A DNA stretch of 64,000 nt from CAVVXX01 sp963707975 (lineage in GTDB: Bacteria; Pseudomonadota; Alphaproteobacteria; Micropepsales; Micropepsaceae): the NCBI GenBank assembly GCA_963707975.1, contig OY970177.1, forward strand, positions 1,798,001 to 1,862,000, given 5' to 3'. The translations under genes and the position numbers were made by a program. The notes under the pieces were generated by a model. The model was given only the letters and a program-made list of their open reading frames with translations. It was not told the origin of the DNA and made no database searches. Positions 34,632-44,334 of the stretch are shown here, in pieces; within the stretch, counting starts at the first letter, position 1, and the number at the start of each line of letters is the position of its first letter.

Positions 34632-36070
34632 ATTCGCTCATGAACGACCTCGCCGTGGTGCAGCCCGAGCTGGTGATGGCGATAGGCGGCATGGCGCTGC
34701 TGATATTGGGCGTGATGACTAGCGATCGCGCGCAGCGGCTGGTTTCGGCGCTCGCGATAATGCTCATGGCGGTTGCAGGCTATCTCCTCGTTGTCCACGA
34801 AGGCACGCATGCGGCCGCCTTCCACGGCGTCTTCGCCGCCGACGATTTCGCCCGTTTCGTCAAGCTGCTCATTCTGGGCGGCGCCGCACTCGTTCTCATC
34901 ATGGCGCAGGGATTTAACGAGCGCGAGAAGATCGCGCATTTCGAATTCCCCGTGCTGATCGTTTTCGCCGTGCTCGGCATGATGATCATGGTCTCGGCCG
35001 GCGATTTCATCGCGCTCTACATGGGCACCGAGCTGCAAAGCCTGGCGCTTTACGTGCTGGCGTCGTTTCATCGTGACAATCTGCGCTCCACCGAAGCGGG
35101 GCTGAAATATTTCGTTCTGGGCGCGCTCTCTTCCGGCATGCTGCTTTACGGCATTTCGCTGATTTACGGTTTCACCGGCACTACCTCGTTCGCGGGCGTG
35201 GCCCACGCATTGCACGCCGGCGGTGTTTCCGTGGGCTTGGTCTTCGGCCTCGTATTTCTCACCGCCGGTCTCGCCTTCAAGGTGTCCGCCGTTCCGTTCC
35301 ACATGTGGACGCCCGACGTGTACGAAGGCGCGCCCACGCCGATCACGGCATTTTTTGCGTCGGCCCCCAAGATTGCCGCCATGGCGCTGTTCCTGCGCGC
35401 GCTGCTGCTGCCTTTCCCCGACGCGCTGGAGCAATGGCGGCAGATCATCGTCTTCATCGCCATTCTCTCGATGGTGCTGGGCGCGGTGGCGGCTATCGGC
35501 CAGAACAATTTCAAGCGCCTGATGGCATACAGCTCCATCGGTCACATGGGCTATATGCTGATCGGCCTCGCCGCCGGCACGCAGGCTGGCGTGCAGGGCG
35601 TGCTGATTTATCTTGCGATCTATCTTGTCACCACCATCGGCGTGTTCGTGTGCATCCTCGCCATGCGGCGCGGGTCAACCATGGTGGAAACCATCCCCGA
35701 TCTCGCGGGTCTCGCCGAAACGCAACCGGCCTTTGCGTTCGCGCTCGCCATGCTGATGTTCTCACTGGCCGGAATTCCGCCCTTGGCCGGGTTCTTCTCC
35801 AAGTTTTACGTTTTCCTCGCCGCGGTGAAAGCGGGACTCTACTCACTGGCCGTGATCGGCGTAGTGGCCAGCGTGATTGGCGCTTATTATTATCTGCGTA
35901 TCATCAAGATCATGTATTTCGACAAGCCAACGCCCGCCTTCGAGCGCAACATGGGGCTAAGCCTTGGCACTATTCTCACCGGGGCCACGCTGTTCACGCT
36001 GTTCTTCCTGTTTGGCGCGGCGCCGCTGGTGGACGCCGCGGGCACGGCAGCAGCCTCGCTTATCCCGTGA
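34628..36070 (+). CDS. nuoN: NADH-quinone oxidoreductase subunit N
   Basis: The third antiporter-like subunit, 480 residues. Motifs include ALYMGTELQSLALYVLASF, FKVSAVPFHMWTPDVYEGAPTPITAFFASAPK and SSIGHMGYMLIGLAAG. It ends the nuo operon, and its stop overlaps the GTG of birA, so the operon probably continues into the cofactor genes. Confidence 0.98.
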   Translation: MNSLMNDLAVVQPELVMAIGGMALLILGVMTSDRAQRLVSALAIMLMAVAGYLLVVHEGTHAAAFHGVFAADDFARFVKLLILGGAALVLIMAQGFNEREKIAHFEFPVLIVFAVLGMMIMVSAGDFIALYMGTELQSLALYVLASFHRDNLRSTEAGLKYFVLGALSSGMLLYGISLIYGFTGTTSFAGVAHALHAGGVSVGLVFGLVFLTAGLAFKVSAVPFHMWTPDVYEGAPTPITAFFASAPKIAAMALFLRALLLPFPDALEQWRQIIVFIAILSMVLGAVAAIGQNNFKRLMAYSSIGHMGYMLIGLAAGTQAGVQGVLIYLAIYLVTTIGVFVCILAMRRGSTMVETIPDLAGLAETQPAFAFALAMLMFSLAGIPPLAGFFSKFYVFLAAVKAGLYSLAVIGVVASVIGAYYYLRIIKIMYFDKPTPAFERNMGLSLGTILTGATLFTLFFLFGAAPLVDAAGTAAASLIP

Positions 36071-36786
36071 ACATCCGCCGTTACGAGATTCTCGATTCCA
36101 CCAACGAAGAAGCGCGCCGCCTGGCGGAAGCGGGAGAACGCGGGCCCATTTGGATATTCGCGCGTGAACAAACGGCGGGCCGGGGCCGGCGCGGGCGCGC
36201 ATGGGTTTCCGCGCGCGGCAATCTGTTTGCGACGCTGCTATTGGACCCTGTCAGGCCCGCCGATGTTTGCGCGCAATTGAGCTTTGCCGCAGCACTTGCG
36301 ACAGGCGATGTGGTTGCCGGTTATGCGCCCGCCGCGCGCGTGAGCCTCAAATGGCCGAACGACGTGCTGCTCGACGGCAATAAGGCGGCGGGAATTCTTC
36401 TGGAATCTTCCGGCGGCCGTGCGCTCGACTGGCTGGCAGTGGGCATCGGCATTAACCTCGCCAATCATCCCGAAGGCACCGACATGCCAGCAACCTCGTT
36501 GTTGAAAATTACGGGATGCACGCCAGATGCCGATGAAGCGATCGCGCGCCTCGCAGCGGCCTGGGACGCGTGGTATGGAGCGTGGATGAAAAACGGTTTC
36601 GCGGCCCTGAAAGATGCCTGGCTCGCCCGCGCTAGCGGTTTGGGCGAACGCGTGCACGCGCGGCTGGCCGCCCGCGAGGTGCAAGGCGTGTTCGATGGCC
36701 TGGCCGATGACGGCGCGCTCATCCTGCGCGAAGCTAACGGCAAGCAAACCCGCATAGCGGCCGGCGAGGTATTTTTTCCAAACTGA
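36067..36786 (+). CDS. birA: Biotin--[acetyl-CoA-carboxylase] ligase, catalytic-only form
   Basis: Activates biotin to biotinyl-AMP and attaches it to carboxylase carrier lysines. 239 residues with no N-terminal DNA-binding domain, so it is not a repressor. Motifs are STNEEARRLA, EQTAGRGRRGRAWVSARGN, SLKWPNDVLLDGNKAAGIL and AVGIGINL, with a C-terminal SH3-like domain. The GTG start overlaps the nuoN stop. The position after nuoN is conserved in alphaproteobacteria. Confidence 0.95.
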   Translation: MNIRRYEILDSTNEEARRLAEAGERGPIWIFAREQTAGRGRRGRAWVSARGNLFATLLLDPVRPADVCAQLSFAAALATGDVVAGYAPAARVSLKWPNDVLLDGNKAAGILLESSGGRALDWLAVGIGINLANHPEGTDMPATSLLKITGCTPDADEAIARLAAAWDAWYGAWMKNGFAALKDAWLARASGLGERVHARLAAREVQGVFDGLADDGALILREANGKQTRIAAGEVFFPN

Positions 36787-36788
36787 CC

Positions 36789-37562
36789 ATGCTGCTCGCC
36801 ATCGACGCCGGCAACACCAACATCGTCTTCGCGGTTTGCGAGGGCGGCGAGGTGCGCGCGCAATGGCGCGCCGCCACCAAGCCTGCGCGCACGGCCGACG
36901 AATATGCCGTATGGCTGGCCGAACTGCTGGCGCTGCAAAAACTTTCCTTCAAGGATCTCACCGAAGCCGTCCTTGCCACCGTGGTCCCGGCGGCGCTGTT
37001 CGATCTGCGCTCGATGTGCCGCAAATATCTCAATTGCGATCCCCTGGTGGTGGGTGAACCGAATGTCGAATTGGGCGTCGCGGTGAAAGTCGACCGGCCC
37101 GACTCCGTGGGCGCCGACCGGCTGGTCAATGCGGTGGCGGCGCATGAGCGTTATAAGGGCGCGCTCATCGTGGTCGATTTCGGCACCGCCACCACCTTCG
37201 ATATCGTGAGCGAGAAGGGCGACTATGAAGGCGGCGTCATCGCGCCGGGCGTGAATTTGTCGGCGGAAGCGCTGCATCAGGCCGCCGCCATGCTGCCGCG
37301 CGTGGCGATCGCGCGCACGGAAAAGGTGATCGGCAAGGACACGGTTCCGGCCATGCAGTCCGGCATCTATTGGGGTTATGTCAGCCTGATCGAAGGCCTC
37401 GTCGCGCGCATCAAGAAAGAATACGGCAAGCCCATGAATGTGATCGCCACCGGTGGGCTGGCCGGCCTGTTCCACAAGCAGATCCCCGTCATCGATAATG
37501 TCGACCCCGATCTCACCATCCGCGGCCTCATTCTCGTGCACGCGCGCAATCGCAAAGCATGA
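36789..37562 (+). CDS. coaX: Type III pantothenate kinase
   Basis: Phosphorylates pantothenate in the first step of CoA synthesis. 257 residues of the ASKHA fold. The phosphate loop DAGNTNIVF is at residues 6-14, with DSVGADRLVNAVAAHERY and DFGTATTFDIVSEKGDYEGG (catalytic Asp). The last codons overlap the next gene by 4 bases. Confidence 0.96.
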   Translation: MLLAIDAGNTNIVFAVCEGGEVRAQWRAATKPARTADEYAVWLAELLALQKLSFKDLTEAVLATVVPAALFDLRSMCRKYLNCDPLVVGEPNVELGVAVKVDRPDSVGADRLVNAVAAHERYKGALIVVDFGTATTFDIVSEKGDYEGGVIAPGVNLSAEALHQAAAMLPRVAIARTEKVIGKDTVPAMQSGIYWGYVSLIEGLVARIKKEYGKPMNVIATGGLAGLFHKQIPVIDNVDPDLTIRGLILVHARNRKA

Positions 37563-39214
37563 CCAAAGCGGGCCGTGACGACGAGCTGGTTTTCCTCCCC
37601 CTGGGCGGGGCGGGTGAAATCGGCATGAACCTCAATTGTTATGGCTACGGCCCACCCGATGCGCGCAAATGGATGATCGTGGATTGCGGTATCTTTTTCG
37701 GCCGCGAGACAGACACGCCGGGCGTCGACATCATCATGCCCGACATCCGTTTCCTGATCGAACAGCGCGACGATGTGCTTGGCATCGTGCTGACGCATGC
37801 GCATGAGGATCATCTGGGCGCTATCGCCTGGCTATGGCCGCATCTGAAATGCCCGGTCTATGCCACGCCGTTCACCGCGCGGATCCTTGCCAACAAACTG
37901 GAAGAGCGTGGGCTGGAAACGCAGCTCAAGGTGAATAACGTGGCACTTGGTGGCGCCTTCACGCTGGGGCCGTTCGGCGTGCAGCTCGTCACTATCACGC
38001 ATTCGATTCCGGAGCCCAATGTCGTCATCATCCGTACGCCGCTGGGCCCAGTGGTCCATACTGGCGACTGGAAGCTCGATCCCGATCCGCTGATCGGCGA
38101 GACGACCAACGATGCCGAATTGCGGAAGCTTGGCGGCGAGGGCGTACTGGCGCTCGTCTGCGATTCCACCAACGCGCTGGTGTCGGGCGAAACGGGCTCT
38201 GAAGCCGATGTCCGCAAATCGCTGCACGATCTCGTGGGCACGCTGAAGGGCCGCGTGGCGGTGACGGCCTTCGCTTCCAATCTGGCGCGGCTTGAATCGA
38301 TCGCCAAGGCCGGCCGCGCGCATGGTCGCGAGATCGTCGTGGTCGGACGCGCCATGCGTCAGATGATTCAGGCCGCGCGCGACACGGGCTATCTGAAAGG
38401 TTTTCCCGCGACGCTGGATGAGGAAGAATCCGTGCGCCTGCCGCCTGAAAGGCTGCTTTATCTCGTGGCGGGCAGCCAGGGCGAGCCGCGCGGCGCGCTC
38501 TCGCGCATCGCGGCCGGCGAGCATCCGATCGTCGCTTTCGGCCCTGGCGACGCGGTGATTTTTTCGTCGCGCATCATTCCCGGCAACGAGCTGCCCATAT
38601 TTGCCCTGCACAACAAGCTTGCGGCGCTGGGCGTCGAAGTGCTGACCGAGCAGGATCACTTCGTGCACGTCTCCGGCCATCCTGCGAAAGAAGATTTGGC
38701 CGCCATGTATGGCTGGGTGAAACCCAAGATCGCCATTCCCATTCACGGCGAGCTCCGCCACATGAGCGAGCACGCGCGTTTTGCGCGCTCGCTCGGCGTG
38801 GCCGAAGCCGTCATCGCCACCAACGGCCATATGGTGCGGCTGGCGCCCGGCAAGGCCAGTATCATCGACGAAGCGCCGTCGGGCCGCCTGCATCTCGATG
38901 GGCAGATACTGGTTTCGGAGGGCGATGGTTTCGCCAATGCGCGCCGCGCGCTTGGCTTCGCGGGCTTCATCGGTATCACGCTGGTGCTGGACAATAAGGG
39001 CCGCGCGGCGGCCGACCCTGTGCTGCACATGGAAGGCCTGCCGGAATCAGTGCGCGAGGCGGTTGCCGAAGCCGTGGGCCGAATGCTCAGTGGCCGCCGT
39101 GGCAAAAGCAACGTCGAAGAAGTGAAAGAAGGGGTCCGCCGTGTTGCGCGCCGCGCAGCCAACGAGATCTGGGGCAAGAAGCCCGTGGTGCGGGTCGAAA
39201 CCGTGGAAGTATAG
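37559..39214 (+). CDS. rnj: Ribonuclease J
   Basis: A metallo-beta-lactamase/beta-CASP ribonuclease with endo- and 5'-3' exonuclease activity in RNA processing. 551 residues. The zinc motif is H80AHEDH85. Further motifs are VHTGDWKLD, VCDSTNA (beta-CASP motif) and HVSGHPAKEDL. The C-terminal domain has the conserved EAPSGRLHLDG. The ATG overlaps coaX by 4 bases. Confidence 0.95.
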   Translation: MTKAGRDDELVFLPLGGAGEIGMNLNCYGYGPPDARKWMIVDCGIFFGRETDTPGVDIIMPDIRFLIEQRDDVLGIVLTHAHEDHLGAIAWLWPHLKCPVYATPFTARILANKLEERGLETQLKVNNVALGGAFTLGPFGVQLVTITHSIPEPNVVIIRTPLGPVVHTGDWKLDPDPLIGETTNDAELRKLGGEGVLALVCDSTNALVSGETGSEADVRKSLHDLVGTLKGRVAVTAFASNLARLESIAKAGRAHGREIVVVGRAMRQMIQAARDTGYLKGFPATLDEEESVRLPPERLLYLVAGSQGEPRGALSRIAAGEHPIVAFGPGDAVIFSSRIIPGNELPIFALHNKLAALGVEVLTEQDHFVHVSGHPAKEDLAAMYGWVKPKIAIPIHGELRHMSEHARFARSLGVAEAVIATNGHMVRLAPGKASIIDEAPSGRLHLDGQILVSEGDGFANARRALGFAGFIGITLVLDNKGRAAADPVLHMEGLPESVREAVAEAVGRMLSGRRGKSNVEEVKEGVRRVARRAANEIWGKKPVVRVETVEV

Positions 39215-39240
39215 TAAGGTCTGACAAGGAGAACGGTGCC

Positions 39241-39645
39241 ATGATCGGGCGGCTCAATCATGTCGCGATTGCCACTAAAGATGTGAAGGCGGCTGCCAAA
39301 ATCTACCGCGACACGCTGGGCGCGAAAGTGTCTGCGCCGGTGGCCTTGCCCGAACACGGCGTCACCACCGTGTTCGTCGAGCTTCCCAACACCAAAATCG
39401 AGCTTCTGGAACCGTTAGGCGCCAATTCGCCCATCGCGAAATTCCTGGAAAAAAATCCCAATGGCGGGATGCATCATCTCTGCTACGAGGTGGACGACAT
39501 CAAGGAGGCCGCGAAACGCATGAAGGAAAAGGGCGCAACTGTGCTTGGCTCTGGCGAACCCAAAATCGGCGCGCACGGCAAGAAGGTGCTGTTTCTGCAT
39601 CCCAAAGATTTCGTGGGCACGCTGATCGAGTTGGAACAGGCCTGA
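39241..39645 (+). CDS. mce: Methylmalonyl-CoA epimerase
   Basis: Interconverts (R)- and (S)-methylmalonyl-CoA in propionate breakdown. 134 residues of the glyoxalase (VOC) fold. Metal ligands are His6 in RLNHVAIAT, the His in GGMHHLCYEVDDI and the Glu in GTLIELEQA. The catalytic Glu candidate is in TKIELLEPLG. AAGGAGAA precedes the ATG. The stop overlaps the next ATG by one base. Confidence 0.95.
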   Translation: MIGRLNHVAIATKDVKAAAKIYRDTLGAKVSAPVALPEHGVTTVFVELPNTKIELLEPLGANSPIAKFLEKNPNGGMHHLCYEVDDIKEAAKRMKEKGATVLGSGEPKIGAHGKKVLFLHPKDFVGTLIELEQA

Positions 39646-39875
39646 TGGGCTGGCTGCTCGGCATCGGGGTTTATTTCGTCGTCTGGTGGGTGACGCTGTT
39701 CGCGGTGTTGCCCTTCAGCGTGAAGACGCAGGAAGAAACCGGCGACATCGTGCCGGGCTCCGAATCCGGCGCGCCGGTGCGCCCGCTGCTGTTCAAAAAG
39801 ATGCTAGCGAATACCGCGCTTGCGGCCGTGGTGTGGCTGATCCTCGATTTTTTCTACATCCGCTATTTCCACTAG
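39645..39875 (+). CDS. DUF1467 family membrane protein
   Basis: A 76-residue protein with two membrane spans (about residues 4-24 and 55-74) joined by a hydrophilic loop with VLPFSVKTQEETGDIVPGSESGAP. This pattern is typical of the DUF1467 family, usually found between mce and proS in alphaproteobacteria. The function is unknown. Confidence 0.85.
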   Translation: MGWLLGIGVYFVVWWVTLFAVLPFSVKTQEETGDIVPGSESGAPVRPLLFKKMLANTALAAVVWLILDFFYIRYFH

Positions 39876-39953
39876 GGCCCGGTAACCAATCCTTGGCTTG
39901 ACTCGCCGGGCCCAAGCCCGGACGCTTGGGCCAAAGCGGGTCGTGAGGGGTTC

Positions 39954-41579
39954 ATGCGCGTAGCCGCCATCGCGGCGTTGCTGGTGTTGTGCGCGGGCGC
40001 GGCGCACGCAGGCACGTGGCGCATCACCAAGGATCACTGGAGCGAGGCCGACGAGAAGGGCTTCGGCCAGTTCGTGGCGGCCATCGGCGAAACCGAGTGC
40101 AATTCCTCCGAATCCTGCTTGCGCAACAAGGCCAATCCCTATCGCTTAAGCGACCCGCGTGGCTTCGACATCGACACCGATTGCGCCAAATGGCCCTATA
40201 TGCTGCGCGCTTATTACGCGTGGAAGAACGGGCTTCCCTTCAGCTTCGTCGACGGCGTCAGCGGTTCGGGCGATCTGCGTTTTAGCAAGACCAACAATCA
40301 TGCAACCGCGCGCCACGACCTCACCGACCGGGGCTCCGGCATCAACGGGCCGGAAGCCATAAAACAGGTGATGGGCACTGTGTTCTCTGGCACCTATCGC
40401 ACCGACGCCGCCGAAAACGGCCATGTGCTTTCCGATTTCTATTCGCCGAAAATCCAGCCCGGCGCCATCCGCCCCGGCACCGCTATCTATGACGTCAATG
40501 GCCATGTCGGCGTGGTTTACAAGGTCGATAGCGACGGGCGCATTTATTACATGGATGCGCATCCCGATTTTTCCATCACCCACAGCGTCTATGGCGCGCA
40601 ATTCGGCCACCCCCCGGCGCGGCTTGGCGGCGGATTCAAGAACTGGCGCCCATTCCGCCTGGTGGGCGCGCACCGCGACGGCGAGGGCAATCTGATCGGC
40701 GGCCACACGGTGCACGCCGCTAACGACCAGATCGCCGATTACTCGCTCGAGCAATATTACGGCACCGAGCCCAACCCGAAGCACGACGAGACACGCGCGC
40801 AATATGCCTACAACGGCATTGCGTTGGGGCCGTTCGAATATGTGCGCGTGGCGATGTCGGGCGGCAAGACCTCGTACAACCCGATTTACGAGCTCAAGGA
40901 GACGATGAAGACGCTGTGCAACGATCTGAACGACCGCGCGCAATATGTGACCCAGGCCATCGTAGACAACATCCAGAAGAAAGTGCACCCTTCGCGCCTG
41001 CCAGACAATATCTACGCCTCGGGCGATCTAGAATGGGAAACCTATTCTACGCCATCGCGCGATGCGCGCATCAAGGCGGCATTCGTGCAGTTCTATATCG
41101 ATCTAGGCCACATGATAGAAATGTGGCTCAGACGCGACGAGCGCATTGTCTATGACGGGCTCACGCTCAAGGACGATCTGGAAGCAACCTACGCCAACGT
41201 GGCGCAGGCCTGCACTGTGACCTATCTCAACACCCAGCAGAAGCCGGTGACTCTCAATTTCGACGACATGATGCACCGGCTTTTCGCGCTTTCATTCGAT
41301 CCCTATCAGTGCGTGGAATTGCGCTGGGGCGCCAGCGGTGACGAGCTCGACTCCTGCGACGATTCACCCGCGAAGCGGCGCTGGTATGAGGCCGAGCGGC
41401 GCCTCCGCAACCAGCCCGACCGCACCTATGACGTGGCCATGGGCTTCAGCGTGGACGAGCTGAAACGCGGCGTCGCCCATAGTGGCATCGACCACCCCCC
41501 GCTGGTCGACATCAAGGCGCTGATCGACAATATGGGCGAGCGCACAGCCTTCGAGCCGATGACGCCTGTGGGGCGCTAA
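39954..41579 (+). CDS. Secreted protein of unknown function
   Basis: A 541-residue protein with a clear signal peptide (MRVAAIAALLVLCAGAAHA, cut after AHA). GAGGGG lies upstream of the ATG. I do not recognise the family. The first half has DTDCAKWPYMLRAYYAWKNG and, about 110 residues later, NGHVGVVYKVDSDGRIYYMD. A Cys followed by such a His strand is reminiscent of NlpC/P60-like or papain-like cysteine peptidases, but this is an inference. The second half is helical and acidic. Several cysteines (CNSSESC, CVELRW, DSCDDS) could form disulfides in the periplasm. It is convergent with a TonB receptor and interrupts the usual DUF1467-proS neighbourhood. Confidence 0.75.
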   Translation: MRVAAIAALLVLCAGAAHAGTWRITKDHWSEADEKGFGQFVAAIGETECNSSESCLRNKANPYRLSDPRGFDIDTDCAKWPYMLRAYYAWKNGLPFSFVDGVSGSGDLRFSKTNNHATARHDLTDRGSGINGPEAIKQVMGTVFSGTYRTDAAENGHVLSDFYSPKIQPGAIRPGTAIYDVNGHVGVVYKVDSDGRIYYMDAHPDFSITHSVYGAQFGHPPARLGGGFKNWRPFRLVGAHRDGEGNLIGGHTVHAANDQIADYSLEQYYGTEPNPKHDETRAQYAYNGIALGPFEYVRVAMSGGKTSYNPIYELKETMKTLCNDLNDRAQYVTQAIVDNIQKKVHPSRLPDNIYASGDLEWETYSTPSRDARIKAAFVQFYIDLGHMIEMWLRRDERIVYDGLTLKDDLEATYANVAQACTVTYLNTQQKPVTLNFDDMMHRLFALSFDPYQCVELRWGASGDELDSCDDSPAKRRWYEAERRLRNQPDRTYDVAMGFSVDELKRGVAHSGIDHPPLVDIKALIDNMGERTAFEPMTPVGR

Positions 41580-41608
41580 CTTCAACTTATTCGGGGTCCG
41601 AACGCGGC

Positions 41609-44098
41609 TTAGCGCGCGTCGGAGCCGAACCTCCAGCGCAGCTCGAAGCCCCACATGCGCGGCGGGCCGTAGATCGACGCCGTCGTGCCGATGAGGTGCT
41701 CAAGCGCGTTGGCGCCAACCTTGTAATCCTGGTTGGTGACGTTGTTCATGAAGAAGGAGGCATCGAACGGCGAGTCGAAAATATTGTTCCAATCCAACCG
41801 CAGATTGAGCAGGTCGTAGCCGTTCTGGAACGCGTCCGGCTCAAGGTCGCTCAGATCGGTGAACCATACCTTGCTCTGATAATACCAGCTGGCGCTGATG
41901 ACGGGTACGCCATAGCTGACATCGACCGGGAGATGAAAGCGCGCCGTGAGGCCCAGCTTGTGCTGCGGCGTGTTGGCGAAGGGATTGCCCGAATGGTCTA
42001 TCGAGTTCAGCGTGGTCTGGTTGCCCGCCAGATCGATGAAGATCATTTCCGGTAGCACAAATTTGGTGTAGTTGGCTTCGGTGTAGGAATAGAAAATCGA
42101 GAACTGGAAATTGTCATCTGGAATGAAGGTGGATTCGAATTCTAGTCCCTTGATAGTCGCCGTCGCGGCGTTGAAGGTCAGCGCTATCGGCTCGATCAGA
42201 ATGTTTGGCGGATTTGCTGGTGGTGGGATTTGCTGTTCCAGAATGACCAGATCGTTTTTCTGCACGTCATCGTACCAACCATAGTAAATGTCGAAATTTG
42301 TGCGACCGGGTACGCCCAAGATCGTCCAGTTGTTTTTGGTGCCGACTTCGACATCGGTCAGGAATTCGGGTTTGAACTCACCAAAGCTGGTGGCGGCGCC
42401 CTCGCCACTGTTGAAGCCGCCGCTCTTATAGCCGCGCCGGTAAGTGGCATAAAGCATCGTGTCTGGGGTGAACTGATATTGCGCGCCCAAGGTCCAAGTC
42501 GGCGCATGGAAGTCGGCCTGCTGCGTCGGCAGCTTGAAGACCGACGGCAGCGGGAAAGAACAAATGTCCGGTAGGGTAGTGTCTATGCACACGGACGAAG
42601 CGGCGACCCTGTGATCCCAGGTGTAGCGGCCGCCGGCAGTCAGGCTCAGCCCTTCCGCGCGACCTGAGAAATTATAGGTCGCCTGGCCGAACGCCGCGTC
42701 TGAAGTTCCTGTGTTGGTGAGCTCGTCGATTTCCGTGCTCCCAAAACCAAGGAAGGGGCTAAACGGTGGCTGCGCGCCGCCCAATGTGTTGCGGACAATC
42801 TCGGTGCTGCCGACCGGACTATCGGTTTCATGATAGTAGCCGAGGATCCAGTTCAGATTATCTGTTTCGCCCTGCAACTGGACTTCGTCGGTCAGTTGGG
42901 AGGAATGGCTCTGCGGCGCCAGCGGGCTTGAAACGTCCAGCAACGGCAGGAACGAGCCATCATAATCGAAGCCATCCGCCACCTTATCGTCGAGATAGCC
43001 GAAGATGTTGCGAATGCGCAGATGGTCGTTGAAGTCATAGGTGGCGATGTCGGTCACCCCCCAGGTATCGCGGTCATAGAAAAGCGGAATGGAAGAGCTG
43101 GTATTGCGAATCCCGAGCGATTTCTGCAGTGCAAGGGCCTGCTGCATCTCCTGCTCGAATCCTGCGAGCGCCTCACAGGTGGGTGCCGTCGGATTCAAAA
43201 TGCAGAAGCCTGGCCCAAGAAACTCGTTCGCCAGATTATTGATCGTTCCGGTATTGACCGCTGTCAGCTCGGCGCCCGCGCCGTTGTTGTGGTCGCGCAG
43301 ATAGTCGAAAACCAAGTAATTCTCGAACCCAGCGAAGGGCCGCATGATCGCACTAGCGCGGAACGCCCCATAATTCAGATTGTCCACGGTCTCATTACGG
43401 ACGAAATTGCCCTGCTCATCGAACACCGAATCCTTGGTGAAGCCGTCGCGGGTCGCCGTATCACCGGCCAAGCGCAAGTCGAATTTGTCGTCGTCGATGG
43501 GCACGTTAACCGCACCGGAAAGCTCATACATTGAATAATTGCCGGCCTGCGCGTCGAGATAACCGCCGAATTCGTCCGTCGGCCGCTTGGGCTCGAACAG
43601 GATCGCGCCGCCCGTGGTGCTGCGTCCGAACAGCGTGCCCTGCGGGCCCTTCAGCACCTGGATGTTGTCCATATCGTAGTAATTGCCGACGCCGCCAGCG
43701 CCGAACGGCACTTCGGCGAAATAGGTCTGCACGCCGGGATCGGCGCCGCCGAACGGCGCTCCCTGGCCGCGGATGGTGAAGACATCCGCGTCGCGCTCGC
43801 CGAGATTTCCGGTGACCGTTAGGGACGGCACGCTATTCTGCACATCGAGCGCCGAAGTGATGTCGCGCTCGCGAAGTTCGTCGCCGGAGAGCGGCGTTAC
43901 GGCGACCGGCACTTTTTCCATGCTCTCAGGGCGCCTGCGGGCCGTGACAGTGACTTCCTCGACGCCGATCTGGGCGATGCTTGCGGCCTGCGTCGCGTTG
44001 CTGGTTTGATCGGCCCGCGCAGACGTTTGCGCCGCGAAGGCTATGATGCCTGCGGCCGCCGCCAGCGCGGCAACATGGATATGGCTCATACGTGACAT
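41609..44098 (-). CDS. TonB-dependent receptor
   Basis: An 829-residue outer-membrane transporter with a signal peptide (cut near ARADQ). The TonB box region is VEEVTVTARRRPES. The plug domain has IRGQGAPFGGADPGV and VLKGPQGTLFGRSTTGGAI, followed by a 22-strand barrel. The C-terminus reads MWGFELRWRF followed by GSDAR, so the usual terminal Phe has five residues after it. AAGGGGGAAGC precedes the ATG. The ligand is unknown. The weaker pattern (PQHKLGLTARFHL, NNVTNQDY) is like the large receptor group common in Caulobacterales and Sphingomonadales. No regulator or partner transporter is adjacent. Confidence 0.93.
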   Translation of the reverse strand: MSRMSHIHVAALAAAAGIIAFAAQTSARADQTSNATQAASIAQIGVEEVTVTARRRPESMEKVPVAVTPLSGDELRERDITSALDVQNSVPSLTVTGNLGERDADVFTIRGQGAPFGGADPGVQTYFAEVPFGAGGVGNYYDMDNIQVLKGPQGTLFGRSTTGGAILFEPKRPTDEFGGYLDAQAGNYSMYELSGAVNVPIDDDKFDLRLAGDTATRDGFTKDSVFDEQGNFVRNETVDNLNYGAFRASAIMRPFAGFENYLVFDYLRDHNNGAGAELTAVNTGTINNLANEFLGPGFCILNPTAPTCEALAGFEQEMQQALALQKSLGIRNTSSSIPLFYDRDTWGVTDIATYDFNDHLRIRNIFGYLDDKVADGFDYDGSFLPLLDVSSPLAPQSHSSQLTDEVQLQGETDNLNWILGYYHETDSPVGSTEIVRNTLGGAQPPFSPFLGFGSTEIDELTNTGTSDAAFGQATYNFSGRAEGLSLTAGGRYTWDHRVAASSVCIDTTLPDICSFPLPSVFKLPTQQADFHAPTWTLGAQYQFTPDTMLYATYRRGYKSGGFNSGEGAATSFGEFKPEFLTDVEVGTKNNWTILGVPGRTNFDIYYGWYDDVQKNDLVILEQQIPPPANPPNILIEPIALTFNAATATIKGLEFESTFIPDDNFQFSIFYSYTEANYTKFVLPEMIFIDLAGNQTTLNSIDHSGNPFANTPQHKLGLTARFHLPVDVSYGVPVISASWYYQSKVWFTDLSDLEPDAFQNGYDLLNLRLDWNNIFDSPFDASFFMNNVTNQDYKVGANALEHLIGTTASIYGPPRMWGFELRWRFGSDAR

Positions 44099-44334
44099 GC
44101 TTCCCCCTTACCGGCTCATGCCTGGCCGGCGAATATACGTGCTAGTCAAGGCCGTCCTTGGCCCGGCTGCAAGTGCTTGGCAGACGCAATGGCTCAAAAA
44201 TCCTTAGTTCAACACTGGCAAATCAGCCCTTTTTTCCGGGGCCGGGCGTCCCGTAAACCATTTTGCTTTCGTGTCCCTGCTTCCTTAGAACGGTAACAGG
44301 TGATTTTTCCGCCACCTCTAGGGCACAGGAACCC

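Noticed and set aside
39890..39945. GGGCCCAAGCCCGGACGCTTGGGCC hairpin after the DUF1467 gene as a riboswitch
   Set aside because: It is a simple imperfect hairpin between two genes with no conserved aptamer features. At most it is a terminator or repeat fragment.
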